Shown here: piece by piece, positions 8,288-14,673 of the stretch | Layout: the number at the start of each line of letters is the position of its first letter | Numbering within the stretch: the first letter of the stretch is position 1 | Origin: Acidobacteriota bacterium | GTDB taxonomy: Bacteria > Acidobacteriota > Terriglobia > Terriglobales > Acidobacteriaceae | Assembly (NCBI GenBank): GCA_021779935.1 | Contig: JAJXZT010000048.1 | Span: forward strand, 62,001-126,000 | Length of the DNA stretch: 64,000 nucleotides | Direction: 5' to 3' | Position numbers and translations under genes: made by a program | The notes under the pieces: model-generated | Told to the model about the DNA's origin: nothing | Database searches by the model: none | Seen by the model: the letters and a program-made list of their open reading frames with translations, nothing else

Positions 8288-8669
8288 CGACATCCACCGT
8301 GCGATTGAAAGGCAATGGCCGCCACGGATGGAAGAGGGAAATTCATCTACGCTTCCGCAGATGGCGGTGAGAAGTGGGGGCTAACTACTCATCCTGTCGC
8401 AAACTGTATGGCAGGGATAGGCCGATCAGGTTCATACAGTTGAGAGGGTGGATTTTCGAAGGTATTAAGTGAGGGGTGCAGGTCAGGATGACCACATCAA
8501 AGAGTGGTGCACATTCAAATTGGAAAAACGTAAGGCAAAGGACCATCACAGCGGTCACGAAGGAGAGACACCGGCTTTCTTTGCATGTGCAATGTTGACC
8601 AGTTTGTGAATCTTTATGCCGGGTATTATGCGGGTTGGTGGAAGCTTCATGCGAAAGGGGGAAGTGCCC
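8288..8669. other. Intergenic region with degenerate dispersed repeat
   Basis: No gene is supported here. Bases about 8387-8475 are a diverged copy of the repeat at 10243-10332 (shared core GATCAGRTTCATACAGTTGA, then GTGAGGGGT). A CCACGGATGGAAGAGGG word (8322-8338) recurs from 7719. Confidence 0.6.
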
Positions 8670-9401
8670 ATGTCTACTGATCAAAAGAAAAAGTGGGATA
8701 AGGACGGCTCGATGGAGGTAGACATTCAGAAAATGCCAACGCGGACAGTGGCGGAGGAAACGGCAGTTTCTCCCTTTGAAAATGCACTGGTTGAAAAATC
8801 CAAGGCACCGCAGTTCCGTCATCGCGTCCTGGTTGTGGATGACAACTCGTTTATACGCGAAACCGCACGAGTCATTTTGGAAAGTGAGGGCTACGAGGTT
8901 CTCACAGTCGCGGACGGACTGGAGGGGTTACAAGCACTTACCGGAGCGTTGCCCGATGTAATTATCTCCGATCTACATATGCCGCGGATGTCGGGATTTG
9001 AATTTCTGGCGGTAGTGCGGAAGCGATTTCCGCACATTGCAACCGTAGCCATGAGCGGAGAGTACATTCCATCCGACAATCCAAGCGGGATTCTGGCGGA
9101 CGCTTTTCTGCAAAAAGGGCATTACTCGATCCAGGAACTCTTCCGGGAAGTAGCGAAGCTTTTAGCGAGTTCTCCGCTGAGGCCGGAAAGAGAGAAAAGT
9201 GACATTGCCCCACTCTTCGTGCCGCGAGACAAGGCAGGTTATCTGCTACTCACGTGTCCCGCGTGCCTGCGTCTGAATAAATTGGAAGCGATGAATTTGG
9301 ACGGTGGAATCCACCAAACGATTTGCCAGTCATGCGGGACGCCAGTGAAGTTTGAGATTAATCACGAAATCGAGCCGTTGATTAAACGCAAAAATGGCTG
9401 A
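8670..9401 (+). CDS. Response regulator (CheY-like receiver) with C-terminal zinc ribbon
   Basis: A 243-residue protein. After about 50 variable residues comes a receiver domain: VVDD acidic pocket, phospho-acceptor Asp in ISDLHMPRMSG, and a Lys in FLQKGHY corresponding to the conserved CheY Lys. No DNA-binding output domain follows; instead the last 50 residues hold CPAC and CQSC pairs 23 residues apart, a zinc-ribbon-like module. It may be a single-domain relay or a protein-binding regulator. The start at 8670 was chosen because GGGGGAAG lies just upstream; ATGs at 8616, 8628 and 8649 are in frame. No histidine kinase is nearby, so it is an orphan. Confidence 0.8.
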   Translation: MSTDQKKKWDKDGSMEVDIQKMPTRTVAEETAVSPFENALVEKSKAPQFRHRVLVVDDNSFIRETARVILESEGYEVLTVADGLEGLQALTGALPDVIISDLHMPRMSGFEFLAVVRKRFPHIATVAMSGEYIPSDNPSGILADAFLQKGHYSIQELFREVAKLLASSPLRPEREKSDIAPLFVPRDKAGYLLLTCPACLRLNKLEAMNLDGGIHQTICQSCGTPVKFEINHEIEPLIKRKNG

Positions 9402-9455
9402 GCAGATGAGTGAAGGCGTCTGCGGTCCCACTACAGACAGACCTTCATGCCGTAC

Positions 9456-9638
9456 TCAGATCGGCTCGGGGTTTCTAACCGCCACCAGCACTGCCAATAT
9501 GGCGGCAGTGTCGCGAACGCTTCCCGCGATAGTCAGGAGCGCTTCCGCAACGAGCGGATGTTGGTCGGCCAGTTTCTCTAGACGCGAACTGATGGTATGG
9601 AGTTGTTCAACTTCGTATAAGATCGCTTCAAAAGCCAT
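9456..9638 (-). CDS. Small helical protein, hypothetical
   Basis: A 60-residue frame on the reverse strand whose translation looks like a genuine small amphipathic helical protein (LEKLADQHPLVAEALLTIAG, then a hydrophobic AAILAVLVAV tail). The opposite strand in this interval gives a low-complexity Ser/Thr/Ala translation and is less likely coding. There is no strong ribosome site; AAGCGG lies about nine bases upstream. The function is unknown and the call is tentative. Confidence 0.4.
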   Translation of the reverse strand: MAFEAILYEVEQLHTISSRLEKLADQHPLVAEALLTIAGSVRDTAAILAVLVAVRNPEPI

Positions 9639-9888
9639 GGATATACCGCTTTCGGAAGAAACCTAAGGTGTGGGCAGACTTCAGATGGACTGGCTTAGGT
9701 CAGAAGACCTGAAAGAGGAGAAGGTGATAACCACCTCAATTCTTATTATAGCATTGTCGAGTCCCGGGAGAGACTGTAAACCATGTCTTGGGACTAGGTG
9801 CCAGGTATTAGGTACTAGGAAGAACAAGACCCGCACTGGGCGGGTGTAACGCTGTTGGCGATTGGCTTTTAGCTTTAAGAAGGCAAAT

Positions 9889-10036
9889 CGAAACCCGCCC
9901 TGAGGCGGGTTTCGTTGGTTTGTCTCTCTATATCCAGTATGGCAGATCGGGTGGGGAAAAGGGACATCGAATTGGAAACTCTATTCCCTTTGGAATGGAA
10001 TAGCTGGGGAAAACGTGTGACCAGGAACATCTTGAC
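9889..10036. repeat. 149-bp dispersed repeat, copy 2
   Basis: The partner of 7436-7584. It opens with a cleaner hairpin, AAACCCGCC-CTGA-GGCGGGTTT, and shares TTTGTCTCTCTATATC and the end GACCAGGAACATCTTGAC with copy 1. Confidence 0.8.
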
Positions 10037-10238
10037 TAGTGACAAAGAAGTCACAAGTCGCTAGTCGCGAGTCACGAACAGCAAAGGCGAAGGATCACCA
10101 CGAAGGGCACAAGGCACAGCGACTTTTGGATTGCCGGATTTGGAAGGGACGGATGACGAAGTACGAAGGACGATTGACACGGCAAGTCGGCAGCCGGAGA
10201 GGATCAATGAATTCTTTATGGGACGATACGTCGAACTT

Positions 10239-10332
10239 CCCCACCCTGTCGCCAACAGCAGGCGACAAGGGTAGTGCACGATCAGATTCATACAGTTGAG
10301 AGGGGGCCCTCGAGGGAATCGAGTGAGGGGTA
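10239..10332. repeat. REP-like palindrome plus ATACAGTTGA repeat
   Basis: Bases 10239-10252 (CCCCACCCTGTCGC) pair with 10262-10274 (GCGACAAGGGTAG), giving a REP-like hairpin that recurs at 11354-11390. The following stretch, GATCAGATTCATACAGTTGA and GTGAGGGGT, matches the diverged copy at 8387-8475. Confidence 0.7.
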
Positions 10333-10383
10333 TTTACTCTTGAACTGGGCGATCGTGCATCTGGCCGGTATTTTAGAACGACC

Positions 10384-11310
10384 ATGATCAGCCGAAGAGA
10401 GTTTCTGACGAGAGGTGTTGTTGTTGCCGCGGGCGCTGCCGTCCTATCCCGCACGCTGAGGGCGGAGGCCAGTCGAGGTTTTTCCGGTCTCGCCGAATCG
10501 CTGGCAAAACTTGAGAAGAGTTGTGGCGGACGCCTTGGCGTGAGCGTCATCGACACGGCCACGGGCGAAAGGGCCGGTTACCGCGCAGACGAACGATTTC
10601 CGATGTGCAGCACCCACAAGATGCTGCTGGCCGCAGCAGTGCTGAAGCGAGTTGACGCAGGACAGGAGCACCTGGACCGCGCGATTGCTGTCCCGGCAAA
10701 AGCATTGGTGCACTATTCGCCGGTGACGGGAAAGCACGTGGGCGGGACGGTGTCGGTGGCCGAGCTGTGCGACGCGATGCTGACGCTGAGCGACAATACA
10801 GCGGCCAACCTGTTGCTCGAAACAATCGGAGGGCCGCAGGGGTACACGCGGTTCGCACGCTCCATCGGAGACCCGGTGACGCGGCTCGACCGCATCGAGA
10901 CCGCGCTGAATGAGGCGACGCCGGGGGATCCGCGCGATACGACCACGCCGGCGGCGATGGTGCAAGACATGCAGAAGCTGCTGCTGGGGAATGTTCTTTC
11001 CACAGATTCTCGACGTCAGTTGCTGAACTGGATGATGGCGAATAAGACCGGCGACCACAGTCTGCGGGCCGGGCTGCCGAAAGACTGCCGCGTGGGAGAC
11101 AAGACGGGATCGAACCTGAGCACGACGACGAACGACATCGCGATTGTGTTCCCTGCTGGATCCCATGCAAGCAAAGACGGCTTGCATGGGCCACCCGTTG
11201 TGATCATCACTGCCTATTTGACCGAGTGTGCCGGGACGGAGGCGAAACGCGACGCGGTGCTGGCCGATGTGGGACGACTGGTTACAGAGGCGGCGGGATT
11301 GCGTGAATGA
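10384..11310 (+). CDS. bla: Class A beta-lactamase, Tat-exported
   Basis: A 308-residue serine beta-lactamase that would hydrolyse beta-lactams in the periplasm. It has a twin-arginine signal (SRREFLTRG, residues 3-11) followed by a hydrophobic stretch. All class A motifs are present: Ser76-Thr-His-Lys79 (Ambler 70-73), SDN at 136-138, Glu172xxLeu-Asn176 (omega loop), and Lys240-Thr-Gly. Cys75 precedes the active Ser, as in some carbapenemases, but no Cys follows the KTG motif; Cys235 is nearby. Residues 258-270 (AGSHASKDGLHGP) lengthen the loop after the KTG strand and are encoded by a perfect palindrome. There is no Shine-Dalgarno; TATTTT nine bases before the ATG suggests a leaderless transcript. 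Confidence 0.93.
   Translation: MISRREFLTRGVVVAAGAAVLSRTLRAEASRGFSGLAESLAKLEKSCGGRLGVSVIDTATGERAGYRADERFPMCSTHKMLLAAAVLKRVDAGQEHLDRAIAVPAKALVHYSPVTGKHVGGTVSVAELCDAMLTLSDNTAANLLLETIGGPQGYTRFARSIGDPVTRLDRIETALNEATPGDPRDTTTPAAMVQDMQKLLLGNVLSTDSRRQLLNWMMANKTGDHSLRAGLPKDCRVGDKTGSNLSTTTNDIAIVFPAGSHASKDGLHGPPVVIITAYLTECAGTEAKRDAVLADVGRLVTEAAGLRE
11162..11190. repeat. 11-bp palindrome inserted in frame in bla
   Basis: Perfect inverted repeat CCCATGCAAGC (11162-11172) and GCTTGCATGGG (11180-11190) with a seven-base loop, inside the beta-lactamase gene. It resembles intergenic REP-like palindromes more than coding sequence and adds roughly nine residues to a surface loop. Confidence 0.8.
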
Positions 11311-11353
11311 GAGTACGAAGGACGAATTACGAAGGACGATTGGAAAGCAAAGA

Positions 11354-11390
11354 CCCCACCCTGTCGCGAACGGCGGGCGACAAGGTAGGG
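11354..11390. repeat. REP-like palindrome
   Basis: CCCCACCCTGTCGC (11354-11367) and GCGACAAGGTAGGG (11377-11390) form an imperfect hairpin with a nine-base loop. It is the same element as at 10239. It lies between bla and the convergent gene at 11409, preceded by two TACGAAGGACGA-type words. Confidence 0.7.
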
Positions 11391-11408
11391 CACGAATGAT
11401 CGCGATGG

Positions 11409-11744
11409 TTACGGGGCGAGGTTGATTTCGACGTCGATGGTGGAGAGACAGGAGCCGGGGCCCTGGTGGTACGTGCGACCGGTGTGCCAGCGCTCGTCAA
11501 TGATTTCGACGGAAGAGATGTTTTTAACAAAGTTGCAGCGCCAGTTTTCGTCGGAGCCGTCGGGTTCGAGGTTGTGGCGAGTGTAGCCGGCGTACTGGTA
11601 ATAAAGGACCTTGCGCTTGCCGCTGGGGGCAAGGCCAATTTTGTGAGGACAGATCAGACGCGGTCCTTCATTGAAGCCAATCTTGATGATCTTGCAGGGT
11701 TTCTTCTCGGTGATTGCCTCGCGCAGAATTGAATACGTGTCCAT
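11409..11744 (-). CDS. Hypothetical conserved-looking protein
   Basis: About 111 residues, no signal peptide or membrane segment. The sequence has a globular look: CKIIKIGFNEGPRLICPHKIG, then YYQYAGYTRHNLEPDG, WRCNFVKNI, WHTGRTYHQGPGSC, and a final VDVEI strand. The Cys/His/Trp pattern in the last third suggests a small beta-rich fold, but no family or function is recognised. The ATG at 11744 was preferred; a GTG at 11765 would add seven residues and neither has a clear ribosome site. It is a lone gene, convergent with bla and divergent from the dcw cluster. Confidence 0.6.
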   Translation of the reverse strand: MDTYSILREAITEKKPCKIIKIGFNEGPRLICPHKIGLAPSGKRKVLYYQYAGYTRHNLEPDGSDENWRCNFVKNISSVEIIDERWHTGRTYHQGPGSCLSTIDVEINLAP

Positions 11745-12089
11745 ATCTTCAAAAACGATTACCACAAGGTCTTACAGGAATGTGCAGGGCTGATTCCTAA
11801 ATAGGCTATCGCGCGAATTTTCGCAAGAGACAAAGCAGAGCCCGGAGCTGGTTGACGGTAACAGGAGTTACTGGCCGAGCAGGGGCGACGCGGGTTGAAG
11901 AGTGTTTCCGGCGAAAATCCGCGACCTATTGACATCTGCGCAGTTTCCATCCGCTAAACAAGCCAAGATCAACCTTTCGGAATATCCGAAGCCAACCCTA
12001 AGGATTGGGGCAGGGTGACGGTCCGACCACAAGCGTTTGTGGAGGGGATACGGAAGGGGATAGACACACCCCTAGCTTGAAAAAACTTG
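11745..12089. other. Intergenic region upstream of the dcw promoter
   Basis: No gene is supported. There are no strong repeats; the region separates the reverse-strand gene from the promoter of mraZ and must hold the promoter of that gene, which I could not assign. Confidence 0.6.
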
Positions 12090-12117
12090 TTGACACATAA
12101 CCATTTAGGTATAGGAT
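12090..12117 (+). promoter_or_regulatory. Sigma-70-type promoter of the dcw cluster
   Basis: A perfect -35 TTGACA (12090-12095), a 16-base spacer and -10 TAGGAT (12112-12117). The MraZ-type repeats begin at the next base. Confidence 0.75.
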
Positions 12118-12163
12118 GTGGTCCAAAGTGGTGAGAAGTGGAGATTGATGGGCTGTCAGTGGA
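12118..12163 (+). promoter_or_regulatory. Putative MraZ operator (10-bp periodic TGG repeats)
   Basis: GTGGT (12118), GTGGT (12128), GTGGA (12138) and ATGGG (12148) repeat exactly every 10 bases, with a fifth GTGGA at 12159. MraZ of E. coli binds TGGGN repeats separated by five bases in the same place, just downstream of the -10, and represses its own operon; Mollicute MraZ binds AAAGTG repeats, and CAAAGTGG occurs here too. The repeats are seen directly; binding is inferred. Confidence 0.75.
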
Positions 12164-12289
12164 ATATAAGGGAAAAAGCCACAGACGTCCAGACGCCACT
12201 CGAGTTAAGAACCAAAAGTCTTACCTCCTTTTCCGGCCCGCAAGGCGGACGGGAGTCTGATGAAGGGCCCGAAGTGAGGGCCGAAAGTT

Positions 12290-12730
12290 ATGTTTCGTGG
12301 CAACCATCCAACTCGGGTTGATGAAAAAGGCCGGCTGAAGGTGCCTGCGGAATTTAAGCGCGTAATCGACGAGACGTACAGCGCGAAATTCTACATCACG
12401 AGCCTGGACGGGAAAATTGCCCATGTATATCCCTTCGAGGAATGGGAGCGGATCGAGCAGAAGTTGGCGGGGCTCTCCAATTTCAATCCGACGAAGCGCA
12501 AGCTCTTGAACTTTACGAATTACTTCGGGCAGGTGGTGGAGATGGACGGCCAGGGGCGGTTGTTGGTCCCCGGGCTGCTGCGCGAAGCGGCCAATGTGAA
12601 GGGTGACGTTGCAGTAGTGGGCTTCTTAAATCACCTGGAAGTTCGGGCACTCGCCGACTACCAGCAAGACCTAGAGGCGAACCCGATCACGGCGGAAGAT
12701 GAAAAAGTTCTGGACGAGCTTGGCATCTAG
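12290..12730 (+). CDS. mraZ: Transcriptional regulator MraZ
   Basis: A 146-residue AbrB-fold regulator, the usual length for MraZ. It starts MFRGNHPTRVDEKGRLKVP and has the second half-repeat VEMDGQGRLLVPGLLR, the two SpoVT/AbrB-like modules that assemble into a ring. It binds its own promoter and tunes the dcw cluster. The 170-base leader contains ACCTCCTTTT (12223-12232), which is complementary to Shine-Dalgarno sequences, and two GC hairpins; the ribosome site (GAGGG 11 bases before the ATG) is weak. Its TAG overlaps the GTG start of rsmH by one base. Confidence 0.96.
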   Translation: MFRGNHPTRVDEKGRLKVPAEFKRVIDETYSAKFYITSLDGKIAHVYPFEEWERIEQKLAGLSNFNPTKRKLLNFTNYFGQVVEMDGQGRLLVPGLLREAANVKGDVAVVGFLNHLEVRALADYQQDLEANPITAEDEKVLDELGI

Positions 12731-13692
12731 TGACGGACGGTACGAAGTTAAACAGCAACGAGGGCGCTCCGCGGAGCGCGCATGGCAGAAAGCCGTATGG
12801 CCATGTACCGGTTCTTTTAAAAGAGGCAATCGACTTCCTGGCCGTGAATCGCGGCGGGACCTATATCGATGCCACCCTGGGGCTGGGCGGACACAGTTTC
12901 GAAATCGCAAAGCGCCTCGGCCGACAGGGTCATTTGATTGGCTTCGATAAGGACACGCAAGCGCTGGAAGCGGCACACAAGAGATTGAATGAACCTCCGG
13001 CGGAGTTGAAAGACGACTGGCCGAAGGTGACGCTGCTGCATGCGTCATATGCGGAAGTGGGAGCACAGGTGGAAGCGGGCACGGCCGATGGGCTGATCGC
13101 CGACCTGGGTGTGAGCTCACTGCAAATTGACGATGCGACGCGGGGATTCAGTTTTCAGGCGGAAGGACCGCTCGACATGCGAATGAATTCGCAAGGCGAG
13201 CTGACCGCCGATCAAGTGGTGAACCAGTTCGACGAGCACACACTCGCCGACCTGATTTACGAATACGGTGAGGAAAGGAGGTCGCGGAGAATCGCCAGAG
13301 CAATTGTCCGGGCACGGCCGATAAGAACGACCGCTCATCTAGCACAAGTTGTATCGGCCGCGGCCCGGCCAATGAATTACGGCAAGGGGATTCATCCGGC
13401 GACACTGACTTTCCAGGCGATCCGAATTTGCGTAAATCACGAACTGGACGATCTGAAGGCGCTGCTGGGCGAAACGGGAGCGCGAAGAGTTCTGAAGCAG
13501 GGCGGAAGGCTGGTGGTGATCAGCTTCCACTCGCTGGAAGACCGGATAGTGAAAGACGCACTGCGCGAAGGCTCACGGAATGGGATCTGGGAGATCCTGA
13601 CGAAGAAGCCGGCAGTGGCGGAAGAAGAAGAGAAGAGACAAAACCCGCGTTCGCGGAGCGCAAAGATGAGAGCGGCGATCCGAACGAAGTGA
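12730..13692 (+). CDS. rsmH: 16S rRNA m4C1402 methyltransferase RsmH (MraW)
   Basis: A 320-residue SAM-dependent methyltransferase that N4-methylates C1402 of 16S rRNA. Visible motifs are HVPVLLKEAIDFL at the start of the domain, the SAM-binding DATLGLGGHS near residue 47, DLGVSSLQID near 123, and the C-terminal ISFHSLEDRIVK. It begins with GTG overlapping the mraZ stop, as expected for a coupled dcw gene. After it comes a 118-base gap with DnaA-box-like repeats and a 54-residue ORF before ftsL. Confidence 0.96.
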   Translation: MTDGTKLNSNEGAPRSAHGRKPYGHVPVLLKEAIDFLAVNRGGTYIDATLGLGGHSFEIAKRLGRQGHLIGFDKDTQALEAAHKRLNEPPAELKDDWPKVTLLHASYAEVGAQVEAGTADGLIADLGVSSLQIDDATRGFSFQAEGPLDMRMNSQGELTADQVVNQFDEHTLADLIYEYGEERRSRRIARAIVRARPIRTTAHLAQVVSAAARPMNYGKGIHPATLTFQAIRICVNHELDDLKALLGETGARRVLKQGGRLVVISFHSLEDRIVKDALREGSRNGIWEILTKKPAVAEEEEKRQNPRSRSAKMRAAIRTK

Positions 13693-13748
13693 AAGACGAT
13701 TGCTGAGAGAAATAGTTGTATAGATTTTTCGAAGTATTTTCGCGGCGA

Positions 13749-13778
13749 TGTGGAAAAAGCTGTGGATAGTGTGGATAA
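13749..13778. other. Cluster of DnaA-box-like 9-mers
   Basis: TGTGGAAAA (13749-13757), TGTGGATAG (13761-13769) and TGTGGATAA (13770-13778). The last is an exact reverse complement of the consensus DnaA box TTATCCACA. They follow an AT-rich stretch and precede the 54-aa ORF. Confidence 0.45.
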
Positions 13779-13810
13779 CTCCAGGGCTTCGGTAGGGCCA
13801 AGGAGGCGGC

Positions 13811-13975
13811 ATGTATACGGGAAGAATGATTCACGAACTCATGGCGATGGTGGATGAAGTGCGGGAGCGTGCGGAGCTGCGAGAGCAGGCCGAACTGGAA
13901 TTCAAGTTTTCTCCGCTGGAAGAGATTGAAGCAGAGCAGTGTGAGTACGAGATGGAATTGGCGGGAGTAGCGTAA
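13811..13975 (+). CDS. 54-residue acidic small protein inside the dcw cluster
   Basis: A short frame of 54 residues (MYTGRMIHELMAMVDEVRER..., ending MELAGVA) with no membrane segment, predicted helical and acidic (Glu is the commonest residue). Support for expression is strong: a perfect AGGAGG (13801-13806) sits four bases before the ATG, and its TAA shares a base with the ftsL ATG (TAAATG), the coupling pattern of this operon. I do not recognise a family. Its place between rsmH and ftsL suggests a division-related or FtsL-coupling role, which is inference. Confidence 0.7.
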   Translation: MYTGRMIHELMAMVDEVRERAELREQAELEFKFSPLEEIEAEQCEYEMELAGVA

Positions 13976-14464
13976 ATGTCGATCTGGGTAACAGCGTTGC
14001 CGCAGGTGTTTAGTGGCCGTGCGGAAGCAGAGCAGCAGCAGCCGGTGCGGAAGTATATGCCGGGTGCGCCGGAGATCTATCTTTCGAAGGCGATCGACAA
14101 CACGCGCGTGGTGCGTGTGATGGACAAGGGGCAGCGCCGGGAGATGGTGCTGTTCACGTTCGTGATGTCCGTGTTGTTTGTGCTGGTGATGATGTATCTG
14201 TGGCAGCACTTTGCGGCGATCGAGTATGGCTACAAGATCGAGGCGCTGCGGAACCAGCGGGACAAGGTGACGGACGTCTACAGGACGCTGAAGCTGGAAG
14301 AAGCGACGCTGGAAGATCCGGAACGGATTGACGCGCTGGCCAAGGGCATGGGTTTGCAGACGCCGCAGGTTGGGCAGGTGCAACGGCTGGATTCGACGCC
14401 GAATGGATCGACGACGGCGATGGTGCGAATGTCCGGAATATCCGTGGTATCCATCCCCGACTGA
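13976..14464 (+). CDS. ftsL: Cell division protein FtsL-like
   Basis: A 162-residue bitopic membrane protein. A cytoplasmic tail of about 60 residues precedes one membrane segment (MVLFTFVMSVLFVLVMMYLW, about 61-80), then a periplasmic coiled coil (YKIEALRNQRDKV...LKLEEATLEDPERIDALAKGMGL) typical of FtsL/DivIC proteins, which pair with FtsB and FtsQ to activate FtsWI. Identification rests on topology, the LEEATLEDPERIDALA motif and its place before ftsI. It starts on the last base of the small ORF's stop codon. Confidence 0.85.
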   Translation: MSIWVTALPQVFSGRAEAEQQQPVRKYMPGAPEIYLSKAIDNTRVVRVMDKGQRREMVLFTFVMSVLFVLVMMYLWQHFAAIEYGYKIEALRNQRDKVTDVYRTLKLEEATLEDPERIDALAKGMGLQTPQVGQVQRLDSTPNGSTTAMVRMSGISVVSIPD

Positions 14465-14513
14465 CAAGCGGGAGAAAAGTTTTCGCCGCGCTCCAACCAG
14501 AGGCGGCGGTGGA

Positions 14514-14558
14514 TATGGCGGTCCGAGCAGTTGGGCCCGAGTAGAGTGGACCGCCATA
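14514..14558. repeat. 11-bp inverted repeat between ftsL and ftsI
   Basis: TATGGCGGTCC (14514-14524) and GGACCGCCATA (14548-14558) are perfect arms around a 23-base loop that itself contains GGGCCC. The 209-base ftsL-ftsI gap is unusually long for this operon, and a second GC hairpin lies at about 14633-14655. There is no T-run, so it is not a plain terminator; an operator, attenuator or RNA-processing site is possible. Confidence 0.55.
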
Positions 14559-14673
14559 CCTGTATTAATGTAGATGTGTGACTGCGAGTGAGATTTACGC
14601 CGATATTTTCCTGGTTGCTCAGTTTAGAGTTCTCGCCGGCCGCAATGGCCGCCGGAAGCAGTGGGTTTAGTCG

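Larger units (their letters stand above)
9639..10383. other. Repeat-filled intergenic region upstream of the beta-lactamase
   Basis: No gene is supported. It contains a word tract TAGGTGCCAGGTATTAGG and its neighbours (9797-9822), a hairpin-like ACCCGCACTGGGCGGGT (9830-9846), copy 2 of the 149-bp repeat (9889-10036), a CCACGAAGGGCAC tract (about 10098-10115), and a palindromic element followed by the ATACAGTTGA repeat (10239-10332). A TATTTT box (10369-10374) lies nine bases before the beta-lactamase ATG. Confidence 0.65.

Noticed and set aside
9394-9666. Forward 90-codon frame after the response regulator
   Set aside because: The translation is low-complexity Ser/Thr/Ala; the reverse-strand frame at 9456-9638 is more protein-like.
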